Source: Candidatus Pantoea varia (GTDB lineage: Bacteria > Pseudomonadota > Gammaproteobacteria > Enterobacterales > Enterobacteriaceae). Taken from it: 64,000 bases of DNA. Position numbers and translations under genes: made by a program. Of the stretch, positions 20,301 through 29,620 are shown piece after piece. The notes under the pieces were generated by a model. The model was not told the origin of the DNA. It saw only the letters and a program-made list of their open reading frames with translations, and ran no database searches. The stretch lies in the NCBI RefSeq assembly GCF_900115075.1, contig NZ_FOVG01000002.1, forward strand, positions 62,001 through 126,000, in the 5' to 3' direction. Positions within the stretch are counted from its first letter, which is position 1; the number at the start of each line of letters is the position of its first letter.

Positions 20301-21035
20301 ATGTCAGAACAAAAAAAGGGTCATTCACGCAGGGATTTTTTGCTGAAGACAATCACCCTGGCGCCTGCAATGGCGGTAGGTTCCACAGCGATGGGTGCGC
20401 TTTCCCTGCCGCTGGCCGCGCAGGCGGCTGAAACCCCAGCCGCGCCACAGAAGGCGCGTGATTACCAGCCGAACTGGTTCACCGCCGAAGAGTTCGCCTT
20501 TATCACGGCCGCCGTGGCGCGTCTGATTCCCAGCGACGAACGCGGGCCGGGTGCGCTGGAAGCAGGCGTGCCGGAGTTTATCGATCGTCAGATGAACACG
20601 CCGTATGCCACGGGTTCGAACTGGTATATGCAGGGGCCATTCAATCCCGATCTGCCGAAAGAGCTGGGCTATCAGCTGCCGCTGGTGCCACAGCAGATCT
20701 ATCGCCTTGGTCTGGCCGATGCCGACAACTACAGCAAAAAGCAGCATGGCAAGGTGTTCGCCCAGCTCAGCAGCGAGCAGCAGGATGCCTTACTGCAGGC
20801 GATGGAGAGTGGCAGCGCGGAGTTCAGCCAGCTGCCGGCAAAAGTCTTCTTCAGCTTCCTCCTGCAGAACACCCGTGAAGGCTTCTTCAGCGATCCTATC
20901 CACGGCGGGAATCAGGGCATGGTCGGCTGGAAGCTGATCAACTTCCCTGGCGCACGCGCCGACTTTATGGACTGGGTAGAGCGCGGCGAACGATATCCGT
21001 TCCCGTCAGTGTCGATTCGCGGGGAGAGAAGCTAA
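20301..21035 (+). CDS. Gluconate 2-dehydrogenase-type small subunit (subunit 3)
   Basis: A 244-aa protein of the gluconate 2-dehydrogenase subunit 3 family. Residues 9-14 (SRRDFL) begin a twin-arginine signal followed by a hydrophobic stretch and AQAAE at about 37-41, so it is exported folded. It is needed to carry and mature the flavoprotein subunit on the periplasmic face. First gene of a three-gene operon, two bases before the next gene, behind the GntR-like operator. Whether the enzyme acts on gluconate or on 2-ketogluconate cannot be settled from sequence. Confidence 0.9.
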   Translation: MSEQKKGHSRRDFLLKTITLAPAMAVGSTAMGALSLPLAAQAAETPAAPQKARDYQPNWFTAEEFAFITAAVARLIPSDERGPGALEAGVPEFIDRQMNTPYATGSNWYMQGPFNPDLPKELGYQLPLVPQQIYRLGLADADNYSKKQHGKVFAQLSSEQQDALLQAMESGSAEFSQLPAKVFFSFLLQNTREGFFSDPIHGGNQGMVGWKLINFPGARADFMDWVERGERYPFPSVSIRGERS

Positions 21036-21037
21036 GC

Positions 21038-22822
21038 ATGGCAAACGAAATGAAAAAAGTGGATGCGGTGATTGTTGGCTTCGGCTGGGCAGGCGCGATT
21101 ATGGCGAAAGAGCTGACCGAAGCGGGCCTTAACGTGCTGGCGCTGGAGCGTGGACCGCATCGCGATACCTATCCCGATGGCTCCTATCCACAGTCTATTG
21201 ATGAGCTGACCTATAACGTCCGCAAAAAACTGTTCCAGGATCTCTCCAAAAGCACCGTGACCATTCGTCATGATGCGTCGCAGACCGCAGTGCCCTATCG
21301 TCAGCTGGCGGCGTTTCTGCCCGGCACCGGCACTGGTGGCGCAGGCCTGCACTGGTCGGGCGTCCATTTCCGTGTTGACCCGGTTGAGCTGCGGATGCGC
21401 AGCCATTACGAAGAGCGCTACGGCAAGAACTTCATCCCGGAAGGCATGACGATTCAGGATTTTGGCGTCAGCTACGATGAGCTGGAGCCGTTCTTCGACA
21501 AGGCAGAAAAAGTCTTTGGCACCTCAGGCAACGCCTGGAGCATCAAGGGCAAAGTGGTCGGCAAAGATAAAGGCGGCAACCCGTTTGCGCCCGATCGCTC
21601 AGATAACTTCCCGCTGCCTGCGCAGAAGCGCACTTACTCGGCGCAGCTGTTTGCTCAGGCGGCCGAGTCTGTTGGCTATCATCCTTACGATCTGCCATCT
21701 GCCAATACCTCGGGCCCTTATACCAACACCTATGGCGCCCAGATGGGGCCGTGCAACTTCTGCGGTTACTGCAGCGGCTACGCCTGCTACATGTATTCCA
21801 AAGCCTCGCCGAACGTGAACATCCTGCCCGCGCTGCGTCAGGAGCCGAAGTTTGAGCTGCGTAACAACTCTTATGTGCTGCGGGTTAATCTCAGCGATGA
21901 CAAAACACGTGCAACCGGCGTGACCTATGTGGATGGTCAGGGTCGCGAGCAGGTTCAGCCCGCTGACCTGGTGATCCTCTCCGCCTTCCAGTTCCACAAT
22001 GTGCATCTGATGCTGTTGTCGGGAATCGGCAAACCGTATAACCCGATTACCAATGAAGGCACCGTAGGCCGCAACTTCGCCTATCAGAACCTCTCTACGC
22101 TCAAGGCGCTGTTTGATAAAAATACCACCACCAATCCGTTTATCGGTGCGGGTGGCGCGGGTGTTGCGGTTGATGATTTCAACGCGGATAACTTTGACCA
22201 CGGGCCGCTGGGCTTTGTCGGCGGTTCGCCATTCTGGGTTAACCAGGCGGGTACCAAACCGATCTCCGGCCTGCCGGTGCCAGCGGGTACACCCAACTGG
22301 GGCAGCAAATGGAAAGCCGCGGTGGCGGATACCTACACCCACCATCTGTCGATGGATGCGCACGGCGCGCACCAGTCCTATCGCGCCAACTACCTCGATC
22401 TCGATCCTAACTACAAAGATGCCTATGGACAGCCGCTGCTGCGCATGACTTTTGACTGGCAGGAGAACGACATCAAAATGGCGCAGTTTATGGTCGGTAA
22501 GATGCGCAATATCGCCGAAGCGATGAATCCGAAGATGATTATCGGTGGCGCGAAAAAGCCGGGCACCCATTTTGACTCCACGGTGTATCAGACCACCCAC
22601 ATTAGTGGCGGCGCGATCATGGGTGACGATCCCAAAACCAGTGCGGTTAACCGTTATCTGCAAAGCTGGGACGTGCCGAATGTATTCGTACCTGGTGCGT
22701 CAGCCTTCCCGCAGGGACTGGGCTACAACCCGACCGGCATGGTGGCGGCGCTGACCTACTGGTCAGCCAAAGCGATTCGCGAACACTACCTGAAAAACCC
22801 CGGTCCACTGGTGCAGGCATAA
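21038..22822 (+). CDS. Gluconate 2-dehydrogenase-type flavoprotein (GMC family)
   Basis: A 594-aa GMC oxidoreductase catalytic subunit. The FAD Rossmann motif VIVGFGWAGAIMAKEL lies at about residues 8-23, followed by TGTGGAGLHWSG; a Cys-rich block CNFCGYCSGYACYM lies near residue 240, a feature of the three-subunit family. The C-terminal part has the GMC end domain (HISGGAIMGDDP and QGLGYNPTGMV). It lacks its own signal and is carried out with the Tat subunit. It passes electrons to the cytochrome subunit encoded next. Confidence 0.92.
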   Translation: MANEMKKVDAVIVGFGWAGAIMAKELTEAGLNVLALERGPHRDTYPDGSYPQSIDELTYNVRKKLFQDLSKSTVTIRHDASQTAVPYRQLAAFLPGTGTGGAGLHWSGVHFRVDPVELRMRSHYEERYGKNFIPEGMTIQDFGVSYDELEPFFDKAEKVFGTSGNAWSIKGKVVGKDKGGNPFAPDRSDNFPLPAQKRTYSAQLFAQAAESVGYHPYDLPSANTSGPYTNTYGAQMGPCNFCGYCSGYACYMYSKASPNVNILPALRQEPKFELRNNSYVLRVNLSDDKTRATGVTYVDGQGREQVQPADLVILSAFQFHNVHLMLLSGIGKPYNPITNEGTVGRNFAYQNLSTLKALFDKNTTTNPFIGAGGAGVAVDDFNADNFDHGPLGFVGGSPFWVNQAGTKPISGLPVPAGTPNWGSKWKAAVADTYTHHLSMDAHGAHQSYRANYLDLDPNYKDAYGQPLLRMTFDWQENDIKMAQFMVGKMRNIAEAMNPKMIIGGAKKPGTHFDSTVYQTTHISGGAIMGDDPKTSAVNRYLQSWDVPNVFVPGASAFPQGLGYNPTGMVAALTYWSAKAIREHYLKNPGPLVQA

Positions 22823-22832
22823 GGAGATGGCG

Positions 22833-24143
22833 ATGAAAAATGGCATTCTGGCTCTGATTCTTGGCTCTCTGACGTTCGCTGCACTGGCGGATAGCAGCCA
22901 GGACGATCTGGTTAAACGGGGTGAGTATCTGGCGCGCGCCGGTGACTGTGTGGCCTGCCACACCAGCAAAGGCGGCGCAGCGTTTGCCGGTGGTCTGCCG
23001 ATGGCGACACCGATTGGTACCATCTACTCCACCAACATCACGCCCGATCGCGACACCGGCATTGGCAAATACAGCTACGACGACTTCCAGAAAGCGGTGC
23101 GTCAGGGTGTGGCGAAAAATGGCGATACGCTCTATCCGGCGATGCCCTATCCCTCTTACGCAGTGGTCAGCGATGAAGACATGAAGGCGCTTTACGCCTA
23201 TTTCATGCATGGCGTCGCGCCGGTCGGGCAGCCAAACCGGGAGAGCGACATTCCCTGGCCGCTGTCGATGCGCTGGCCGCTGGCGATCTGGCGCGGGATT
23301 TTTGCGCCCGACGTGAAAGCGTTCCAGCCTGCCGTCCAGGAAGACCCGGTGCTGGCACGGGGTCGCTATCTGGTTGAAGGACTGGGTCACTGCGGGGCCT
23401 GTCACACGCCACGCAGCATCACCATGCAGGAGAAGGCGCTGACCAATGGTGAGGGCAGTGACTATCTGGCGGGCAGCAGCGCACCGATTGATGGCTGGAC
23501 CGCCAGCAACCTGCGCAGCGATAACCGTGATGGATTAGGACGCTGGAGCGAAGAGGATCTGCGTCAGTTCCTGCGTTATGGCCGCAACGATCAGACCGCC
23601 GCGTTTGGTGGTATGACCGACGTGGTGGAACACAGTCTGCAGCATCTGAGTGAGTCCGATATCACCGCCATCGCGCGCTATCTGAAGTCACTGGGCGCAA
23701 AAGATCCCCATCAGGCGGCGTTCAGCGTGGATGACGCCACCGCCAAAGCGTTGTGGAAAGGTGACGACAGTGCGACGGGTGCGGCCACTTATGTCGACAG
23801 CTGTGCGGCGTGCCATAAAACCGATGGCAGCGGCTATAAACGCTTCTACCCGGCGCTGCGCGGCAATCCGGTGGTGCTGGCGGACGATCCGACCTCACTG
23901 ATCCATATCGTGCTGGTGGGTGGACAGTTGCCTGGCGTCAATGGCGCGCCATCGACCATTACCATGCCGGCATTCGGCTGGCGTCTCGACGATCAGCAGG
24001 TGGCGGATGTGGTGAACTTCGTGCGGAACAGCTGGGGCAATAAGGCGTCTGAGCCGGTCAGCGCGAAACAGGTCGCTGAGCTGCGTAAAGATGAGAAAGA
24101 TCGGCTGGGCAGTGCGGATATCAGCGTACTGGAAGGCAAATAA
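22833..24143 (+). CDS. Triheme cytochrome c subunit of the gluconate 2-dehydrogenase-type complex
   Basis: A 436-aa exported cytochrome with three CxxCH haem sites: CVACH at 39-43, CGACH at 187-191 and CAACH at 324-328. Residues 1-20 form a signal peptide ending ALA. It takes electrons from the flavoprotein to the ubiquinone pool at the membrane. The ATG at 22833 is chosen because AAGGAG at 22821-22826 is six bases away; the earlier ATG at 22827 abuts the ribosome site. It closes the operon. Confidence 0.95.
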   Translation: MKNGILALILGSLTFAALADSSQDDLVKRGEYLARAGDCVACHTSKGGAAFAGGLPMATPIGTIYSTNITPDRDTGIGKYSYDDFQKAVRQGVAKNGDTLYPAMPYPSYAVVSDEDMKALYAYFMHGVAPVGQPNRESDIPWPLSMRWPLAIWRGIFAPDVKAFQPAVQEDPVLARGRYLVEGLGHCGACHTPRSITMQEKALTNGEGSDYLAGSSAPIDGWTASNLRSDNRDGLGRWSEEDLRQFLRYGRNDQTAAFGGMTDVVEHSLQHLSESDITAIARYLKSLGAKDPHQAAFSVDDATAKALWKGDDSATGAATYVDSCAACHKTDGSGYKRFYPALRGNPVVLADDPTSLIHIVLVGGQLPGVNGAPSTITMPAFGWRLDDQQVADVVNFVRNSWGNKASEPVSAKQVAELRKDEKDRLGSADISVLEGK

Positions 24144-24154
24144 CTGGCAATAAA

Positions 24155-24188
24155 AGAGGCCGTCATCATCAGGATGACGGCCTTTTGT
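24155..24188. terminator. Bidirectional terminator after the dehydrogenase operon
   Basis: AGGCCGTCATC (24157-24167) pairs with GATGACGGCCT (24173-24183), flanked by AAAA on the left and TTTT on the right. It also overlaps the 3' side of the convergent MFS gene. Confidence 0.9.
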
Positions 24189-24189
24189 T

Positions 24190-25599
24190 TTAAATATTCT
24201 CCAGATCGATACCGCGTGTTTTTGGCCCGTAAATTCCTACCGACAACATCACCATCACCATGCTCAGCACGATAAAGGTAATCACGCCTGGCGTGCCGGC
24301 GTACTGCAAGATCACCCCGATCAGAATACTGCTGAAGACGGTAGAAAGGCGGCTGAAGGAGTAGCAGAAGCCGACCGCCCGCGCCCGGATATGGGTCGGG
24401 AAGATCTCGGTCTGATAGGCGTGGAAGCTGAAAGTCAGCCAGGCGTTGGACCAGGTGATCAGGAAGCCGCAGAGAATCAGCAACACCGGCTGTGTCTGGA
24501 AGGCGAACAGCGTGCCGAACACCACCGTCATCAGCGACGACAGGACGATCTGCCACTTATTCTCCAGCTTGTCGGCGTAGCGGCTACAGATCAGCGATCC
24601 CAGCGGATAGGCCAGCGTGATGAAGAAGGCATAAAGCAAACTGTGCGTCACCGTGGCACCGTTTCCTGACAGCAGCGCAGGCAGCCAGTTACCAAAGCCG
24701 AAAAAGCCGATCGCCTGGAAAAAGTTCATCACCACCAGCATCAGGGTGCGCTTGCGGTAAGCGGGTGACCAGATCTCGCTGAAACGCCCCCGTTTTGGCA
24801 GCTGCGCCGCGGCGTCATCAGCTGAAAAAGCGGGTCCGGCCGGGATGCCGCAGCGCTGCTCCATCGCGGACAACACCTGATGTGCCTCCTGATGACGCCC
24901 CTGCTGTGCCAGCCAGCGCGCTGACTCCGGCAGGTTTCTGCGTACCAGCCAGATCACCAGCGAACAGACCGCACCTGCGATTACCACCCAGCGCCAGCCT
25001 TCGAGGCTGAGCAGCGTTTGCGGAATCAGCCACCACGACATCAGCGCCACGGCTGGCACCGATAAAAACTGCACGAAAAAGGAGAAGGCAAAGGCGCGGC
25101 TGCGCAGATGGGTCGGCACCCATTCCGACAGATAGGTGTCGATGGTTACCAGCTCGACGCCCAGCCCGATCCCCACCAGAAAGCGGAACAGAATAATCAT
25201 CTCCGCGCTCTGCTGGAACGCCATCAGCAGCGAAAACAGCCCGTACCACAGCAGCGCACACATAAAGGTCAGTCGGCGACCAAAGCGATCAGCGTAGGGT
25301 GCCAGCAGGCTGGCACCGAAAAACAGACCGAGAAAAGTGGCCGAGGCGAAGGCCGCCTGATCGGAGAAGCCGAGTACACCTGCCGCGCCGGTGTGAAATA
25401 CGCCCGCCGACAGCAGGCCGGTGCTGATATAGCCGGTTTCAAACAGGTCATAAAGCTCAAAAAAACCGCCCAGCGCCAGCAGCGTAATAAAGCGCCATAA
25501 TCCTGCGGAGGAGGGCAGTGCATCAACGCGTGCGGCTAAGCTGTTGCGGGCCGCCGATGAAGCGTGCATCGGCGGCAGGCTGGTGGATGTGGTGGTCAT
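24190..25599 (-). CDS. MFS transporter, sugar-porter/NiaP-like
   Basis: A 469-aa twelve-helix transporter. It has the motif FELYDLFETGY in helix 1, YADRFGRRLTF after helix 2 and FPTHIRARAVGFCYSFSR in the second half, typical of metabolite:proton symporters of the NiaP/aromatic-acid type. Substrate is unknown; its place next to the dehydrogenase operon makes a sugar acid possible but that is only context. Convergent with the cytochrome gene over a shared terminator. Confidence 0.8.
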   Translation of the reverse strand: MTTTSTSLPPMHASSAARNSLAARVDALPSSAGLWRFITLLALGGFFELYDLFETGYISTGLLSAGVFHTGAAGVLGFSDQAAFASATFLGLFFGASLLAPYADRFGRRLTFMCALLWYGLFSLLMAFQQSAEMIILFRFLVGIGLGVELVTIDTYLSEWVPTHLRSRAFAFSFFVQFLSVPAVALMSWWLIPQTLLSLEGWRWVVIAGAVCSLVIWLVRRNLPESARWLAQQGRHQEAHQVLSAMEQRCGIPAGPAFSADDAAAQLPKRGRFSEIWSPAYRKRTLMLVVMNFFQAIGFFGFGNWLPALLSGNGATVTHSLLYAFFITLAYPLGSLICSRYADKLENKWQIVLSSLMTVVFGTLFAFQTQPVLLILCGFLITWSNAWLTFSFHAYQTEIFPTHIRARAVGFCYSFSRLSTVFSSILIGVILQYAGTPGVITFIVLSMVMVMLSVGIYGPKTRGIDLENI

Positions 25600-25900
25600 G
25601 TCAGCGTGAACCTCAGGCAGTGTGAAGACGACTCGCAGCCGGTCAGAGGCGTATTAAGTTAACCGTTCGCAAGCGAAGACATAGCAGAATAGTCAATTCC
25701 TCCGCCGTTGCCGAGAGGGGCGTTGCTGACTATTTAGCAATGTACGTTGCAGGTTTTGCCATCCGTGGCGGGTGCACTCCGGCAGCGGCGACCAGGCCAG
25801 GATCTGCCTGCAAACGCAGAGCTGTCTCTCAGTCCGGTAACGCGGTTGTGCAGCCCCGCATGGGTGCAAAAGGCGCAATTGCGCTAGCATAGCTCTGCTT
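25600..25900. other. Non-coding stretch upstream of the MFS gene
   Basis: About 300 bp that probably hold the promoter of the leftward MFS gene. A perfect 12-bp palindrome GCGCAATTGCGC occurs at 25873-25884 and a short one, TTCGCAAGCGAA, near 25664-25675. No credible gene is seen. Confidence 0.4.
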
Positions 25901-25975
25901 TGTGACTTCTTTTTCACGGACGCGGAAAAAGCTGAGCTGAAGAAGCTGACACAATTATGGAAAGATGAGGTGTAA
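25901..25975 (+). pseudogene. C-terminal remnant of a toxin gene
   Basis: The frame ending with TAA at 25973-25975 encodes FTDAEKAELKKLTQLWKDEV at its end. Several RelE/HigB-type toxins encoded next to XRE antitoxins end in such a charged helix (nodes like D-L-T-x-x-E/K). No toxin-like sequence is found upstream in the frame, so only the last twenty-odd codons seem left. It ends one base before the antitoxin remnant start, the usual tight order of such pairs. Assignment is tentative. Confidence 0.4.
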
Positions 25976-25976
25976 C

Positions 25977-26153
25977 GTGAGTTTTTTTGACGAGCTTAAA
26001 GCATCGCTGGAAGAAGCTGTTGAGATCAAAAATGGCGTCCGAGAGCCTGATCGTTTTACCCGCTATGCGGTGGCCGACGTAAAGGCTACTCGGGCACTGA
26101 ACCCCTGTCCCCCGGAACGCCCTGCAGGAAAAGAGAGAAAGCGCCCCCGATAA
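25977..26153 (+). pseudogene. Truncated XRE/HigA-type antitoxin gene
   Basis: From GTG at 25977 (GAGG upstream) the frame reads MSFFDELKASLEEAVEIKNG and then about 17 more family-like residues to DVKATRA, the N-terminal part of a family of helix-turn-helix antitoxins. The DNA-binding domain that should follow is absent; after about residue 37 the sequence changes to Pro/Arg-rich codons with no family likeness and stops at 26153. The break is 5-60 bases before the diverged copy of the abgT 3' end, so the deletion and that duplication may share one event. Confidence 0.6.
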
Positions 26154-26157
26154 AGAC

Positions 26158-26288
26158 GGCATCGGCGGCACTGAGACTTAAGGCAGTTTCGGCCAGACGC
26201 TAGGCCCAATCGGCAGGCCCAGCAGATACCACACCAGCAGCAGCGCTATCCAGCTGATAAAGAACACCAGCGGATAGGGAAAGATCGC
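26158..26288. repeat. Displaced copy of the 3' end of abgT
   Basis: This stretch is a direct repeat of 29488-29620, the end of abgT and about 20 bases beyond it, with roughly 85-90 percent identity by eye. On the minus strand it keeps the last 36 codons and the stop at 26178-26180; the peptide differs from the AbgT end at only about three places (M to L, G to S, Q to K), and most base changes are silent. Homology stops near 26288 where a TAG breaks the frame. It marks one edge of the inserted two-gene segment. Confidence 0.85.
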
Positions 26289-26423
26289 CTACAGCCTGTT
26301 TCACGGTTTAAAAATTTGAGTCAACATAATGACTTTGCTCTTTTCCTGTTCGAAATCAACGTTTGTGTAAAAAAGGGTACGTTACCCTGCAGCTCTTAGA
26401 GTTCAACACGACAGGAAGTCGGT

Positions 26424-28682
26424 ATGATCATCAGCCCGCCGTTTGTCCGCCCCCGGAACACCGGAGAAAATGACCTGTCATGGGTCAGCAGAATGATGCC
26501 CGTGGATATAAACCGGGATTTCCCGCTCAACCGGCACGCGTCATGGCATGGGGGCGTGCACGTTCTCCACACCGACCGTACTGAGGAAGGATACGACCGC
26601 ATTGAGTTTGTCCGCGCCATCGCGGACGGAGTGGTGGTCTCCTGTCGCGCGCCGTCCTCCACTGACCGCCGCGATGCCTTTCCGCTGAATTACAATGGCA
26701 GAACTGATGACGGGTATGTCCTGATAAAGCATGAAACCGATATCGGTGAGAACTGCAGCGTCGTGTACTACTCCCTGTACATGCATCTTCGGGAGCGGCT
26801 GGCGCCCGCCATCAGTGACGGCGCCAGAGTCTGGCGTAAGGACCGCATAGGGCAGAGCGGTACGGTGGATAGCGAGAATGCCTTTCACTTTCAGGTGTTC
26901 TGTGACAACGAAAACATGCTGAAACTGACCGGACGTACTACCGCCGAACTCGATATCACCCGTGACGGCAGAACCGGCACCCTTTACGGCGATATCCATT
27001 TTTATCTGCCGCCCGGTACACTATTTTACGAGTCTGTGACTGACGCGGCCTCACCGGACACGGGCCGCCTGAATCCCATTCACACCAGCGCCGGGCCACT
27101 GTTCGTCAGCATGACCTTCGGAAAAGGCGACTGCACGATGCTCACCCGCAGACAGAACGCCATCACGCCGGCATGTTTCGACTCCGTAGGGGAGCCGCTG
27201 GTGAATGCCGATGCCAGTCCGGCAGACAATTCGATTACCGAAACATATCTGAAATATGAATACAATCTGTACCGGACAGCCTGCCGTCTGTACCCGCAGA
27301 ATCCGTCTGCCGGGTTCGAACTCCTCCGCTTCGGCCGGGTCATCAGTACTGAACATGAAACCCTGACGCCTGCTGATGCCCCGCTGTGGCGTACCGTCAG
27401 CTTTCCTGGCGGAACAGGCATGGTCAACCTGGCCTCCCCTGACATCAAAAAATTCAGCGATGCCGACTTCCCGAACTGGACGGGCTGGCGGATAGTGGAC
27501 GATGACACGGACAACAACAGCCAGTGTAACTCCACCTTTATCGCCGAATTACAGAAAAACGAGAATTTCAGCAAAGTGAGCAGCCGTCTGGTCTGCCATT
27601 TTCCGCTGGAGTGGAATGCTGCCACCTTTGACCAGCGTTATGCCTGGCTCAGGACCGGCTCTGACGATGTTCCGGCCATGTCTGAAGAAGACTATGAACG
27701 GCTGAAAAGCCATGCCTCAGCGCTGTGCTTTGACACCGGCAAAATTGGCATAGGCAGGCTGTGGCATTTCCATCCGCAAACCTTCATTACCCATTTCCGC
27801 AAGTGCTGCTGGCTGAGCAAATCTGAGCTGAAGCAGCTTATTCCCCGGCACGCGTTAAGAACGGCCGGGCGGAACGATTATCGCTGGGAAGTCATCACCT
27901 ACCGGGATGACACCGGCAGCGTCGCGGACGCTATCCGCACGCATATGAACAGGGCAATGCAGAAATACCTGATAACCACCCCGCTGCGCATCGCCTGCTT
28001 CCTGGGGAATGGCATTCAGGAAACAGGCTGGCTGGGGTCGATGGAGGAAGGGTACCGCTACACTGAAACAGACCCGCGCACGCATCAGGTCATCCGGCGC
28101 TACAACATCTGGTACTACCCGTGGTACGGGCGTGGCCTGTTACAGCTTACCAGCCCAGTGAATTACTTTGATTACTTCAGCTTCCGGGGGCGGACCTGCC
28201 CGGAAAATATCAGGAACACCCTGATAAATGAATACACTCGCCTGTATGCACACAGATCCCTTCGCTATACCGACAATCACCTGTCTGATACCGAAAACCA
28301 CGTCCCGGAGAACATTATCCGCTGGCGGAATAACGTCAGCAGCGATCTGCATGAGGCGGCCAGCAGCGCCGGGTTTTACTGGGTTTCAATGAATATGGCC
28401 CCCTACGCGGATGCCGAACACGTGCTGGAGCGGTGCAGCGTCATCCCCCGGCGGAGCGGGATAAAGATTTACTACCGCAGCCAGGCTTTCTGGCGGGCCA
28501 GCGCTGCCGTTAATCTGCCAAGTCAGATCGATAACGCCCGCTATCAGGGGCTGAACGGGTTTGATACCCGCTGCTGCGTCTACGGCAGCGCGATAGCCGT
28601 CCTCGCCGAGCATAAACTCCCGGACAGCCATAACAACCCGGCCAACGAAAAACCCGAATCAGACCAGCTAAGGAGAGGCTGA
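26424..28682 (+). CDS. Orphan T6SS-type peptidoglycan hydrolase: M23-like plus GH19/lysozyme-like
   Basis: A 752-aa protein with no signal peptide. Residues about 35-160 resemble an M23/LytM fold: HGGVH at 42-46, VRAIADGVVV, YYSLYMHL at 115-122, IGQSG and FHFQVF at 154-159. The usual HxxxD aspartate is His46 and the first His of the HxH pair is Ala153, so metal binding may be altered. The middle (about 290-400) has an SH3-like part and the phrase KKFSDADFPNWTGW. The C-terminal region (about 515-700) is chitinase/lysozyme-like with GIQETGW (Glu533 a likely catalyst) and YYPWYGRGLLQLTSP. Such proteins usually sit beside vgrG; none is here. It overlaps the next gene by one base. Confidence 0.75.
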   Translation: MIISPPFVRPRNTGENDLSWVSRMMPVDINRDFPLNRHASWHGGVHVLHTDRTEEGYDRIEFVRAIADGVVVSCRAPSSTDRRDAFPLNYNGRTDDGYVLIKHETDIGENCSVVYYSLYMHLRERLAPAISDGARVWRKDRIGQSGTVDSENAFHFQVFCDNENMLKLTGRTTAELDITRDGRTGTLYGDIHFYLPPGTLFYESVTDAASPDTGRLNPIHTSAGPLFVSMTFGKGDCTMLTRRQNAITPACFDSVGEPLVNADASPADNSITETYLKYEYNLYRTACRLYPQNPSAGFELLRFGRVISTEHETLTPADAPLWRTVSFPGGTGMVNLASPDIKKFSDADFPNWTGWRIVDDDTDNNSQCNSTFIAELQKNENFSKVSSRLVCHFPLEWNAATFDQRYAWLRTGSDDVPAMSEEDYERLKSHASALCFDTGKIGIGRLWHFHPQTFITHFRKCCWLSKSELKQLIPRHALRTAGRNDYRWEVITYRDDTGSVADAIRTHMNRAMQKYLITTPLRIACFLGNGIQETGWLGSMEEGYRYTETDPRTHQVIRRYNIWYYPWYGRGLLQLTSPVNYFDYFSFRGRTCPENIRNTLINEYTRLYAHRSLRYTDNHLSDTENHVPENIIRWRNNVSSDLHEAASSAGFYWVSMNMAPYADAEHVLERCSVIPRRSGIKIYYRSQAFWRASAAVNLPSQIDNARYQGLNGFDTRCCVYGSAIAVLAEHKLPDSHNNPANEKPESDQLRRG

Positions 28683-29338
28683 TGAAAAAATTATTACTGC
28701 TGATGGTAATCCCGTTTTTCTCCTCAGGAGAAATAACCCCAGAGATTACCACGCCAGACAACTTCAGTGAGTTGTCTTTCGACCAGCTTACATTACACAG
28801 AGGCAATTACCTTGCAGATGCAATTGACTGCAAAATAATTTCATTAAAATTATTCCACCCAACAGAGCATAATAAATACCCGCCATCAGCATCCTGGCTT
28901 TGTCTGTTCGCTGTTGATGTCATCAGCAACGGATACGGACCGGGGCAAGCATTACCTGAAAAGGTCTATCTTGATAAAAAAACAGGGCTTTGGAAAAAGA
29001 AAAAATACATTTTTAGCAAGAAAGGTACTCAGCGATCTCTGGAAGTTTATGGCATTAAAAGCCTGAGCGAGCTTGAGCCTCTGGAGTTGTATAACATTCG
29101 GTCCGTCAATGCTCGTGGCTATGCGGTAGTAAATCGCAATATTCCCCTGGAGGAAAAAAAGAAAGGGGTGAAGAAAAAACTGTCATTCTGCCTGATACAA
29201 AACCAGAGCTATTCTGCTTTCTGCGGTTTCGGCTCAATAATTAATCTCGTCGACGGTAAGGAAGTCGATTTCACCCCCTATATGCTTAAATCTCTTGAGA
29301 CCGTGGAAATGGATTTGCCAGAAAAGCAAATAAGATGA
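28682..29338 (+). CDS. Exported hypothetical protein, candidate immunity partner
   Basis: A 218-aa protein, not recognised. Residues 1-15 (MKKLLLLMVIPFFSS) form a signal peptide, so it should reach the periplasm, where a peptidoglycan-hydrolase immunity protein would act. The mature part is Lys-rich, with two Cys pairs. The start overlaps the hydrolase stop (TGATG), which couples the two genes. Its base composition is clearly AT-richer than the neighbours, a sign of transfer. The role is inferred from position and export only. A weak hairpin (GCCAGTA/TACTGGC) at 29354-29370 follows. Confidence 0.6.
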   Translation: MKKLLLLMVIPFFSSGEITPEITTPDNFSELSFDQLTLHRGNYLADAIDCKIISLKLFHPTEHNKYPPSASWLCLFAVDVISNGYGPGQALPEKVYLDKKTGLWKKKKYIFSKKGTQRSLEVYGIKSLSELEPLELYNIRSVNARGYAVVNRNIPLEEKKKGVKKKLSFCLIQNQSYSAFCGFGSIINLVDGKEVDFTPYMLKSLETVEMDLPEKQIR

Positions 29339-29487
29339 CATCTTTTCTAAAGCGCCAGTAAACTACTGGCAGTATTACTACTCGTCTGTTTCTGAAGCTA
29401 GAAACTTAAATGTAAAGCAGCCAGATTATTAGCTTGTTAGCGCACGTTTTTAATCTATAGCGATTCAAATCTAACATGATCTGTATA

Positions 29488-29620
29488 TATGCCATCCGTG
29501 GCACTGTGCTTTACGGTAGCTGTGGCCAGACGCCTGGCCCGATCGGCAGACCCAGCAGATACCACACCATCAGCAGTGCTATCCAGCTGATAAAGAACAC
29601 CAGCGGGTAGGGGAAAATCA
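29488..29620. repeat. abgT 3'-end copy attached to the intact gene
   Basis: Partner of 26158-26288 in the same orientation. It holds the stop and last codons of the intact abgT plus about 20 bases of flank. The two copies bracket the segment 26289-29487 with the hydrolase and immunity-like genes. Confidence 0.85.

Noticed and set aside
26424..29338. Calling the insert a prophage lysis cassette
   Set aside because: There is no holin, spanin or phage structural gene, the enzyme is far larger than phage lysozymes, and the second gene is an exported protein.
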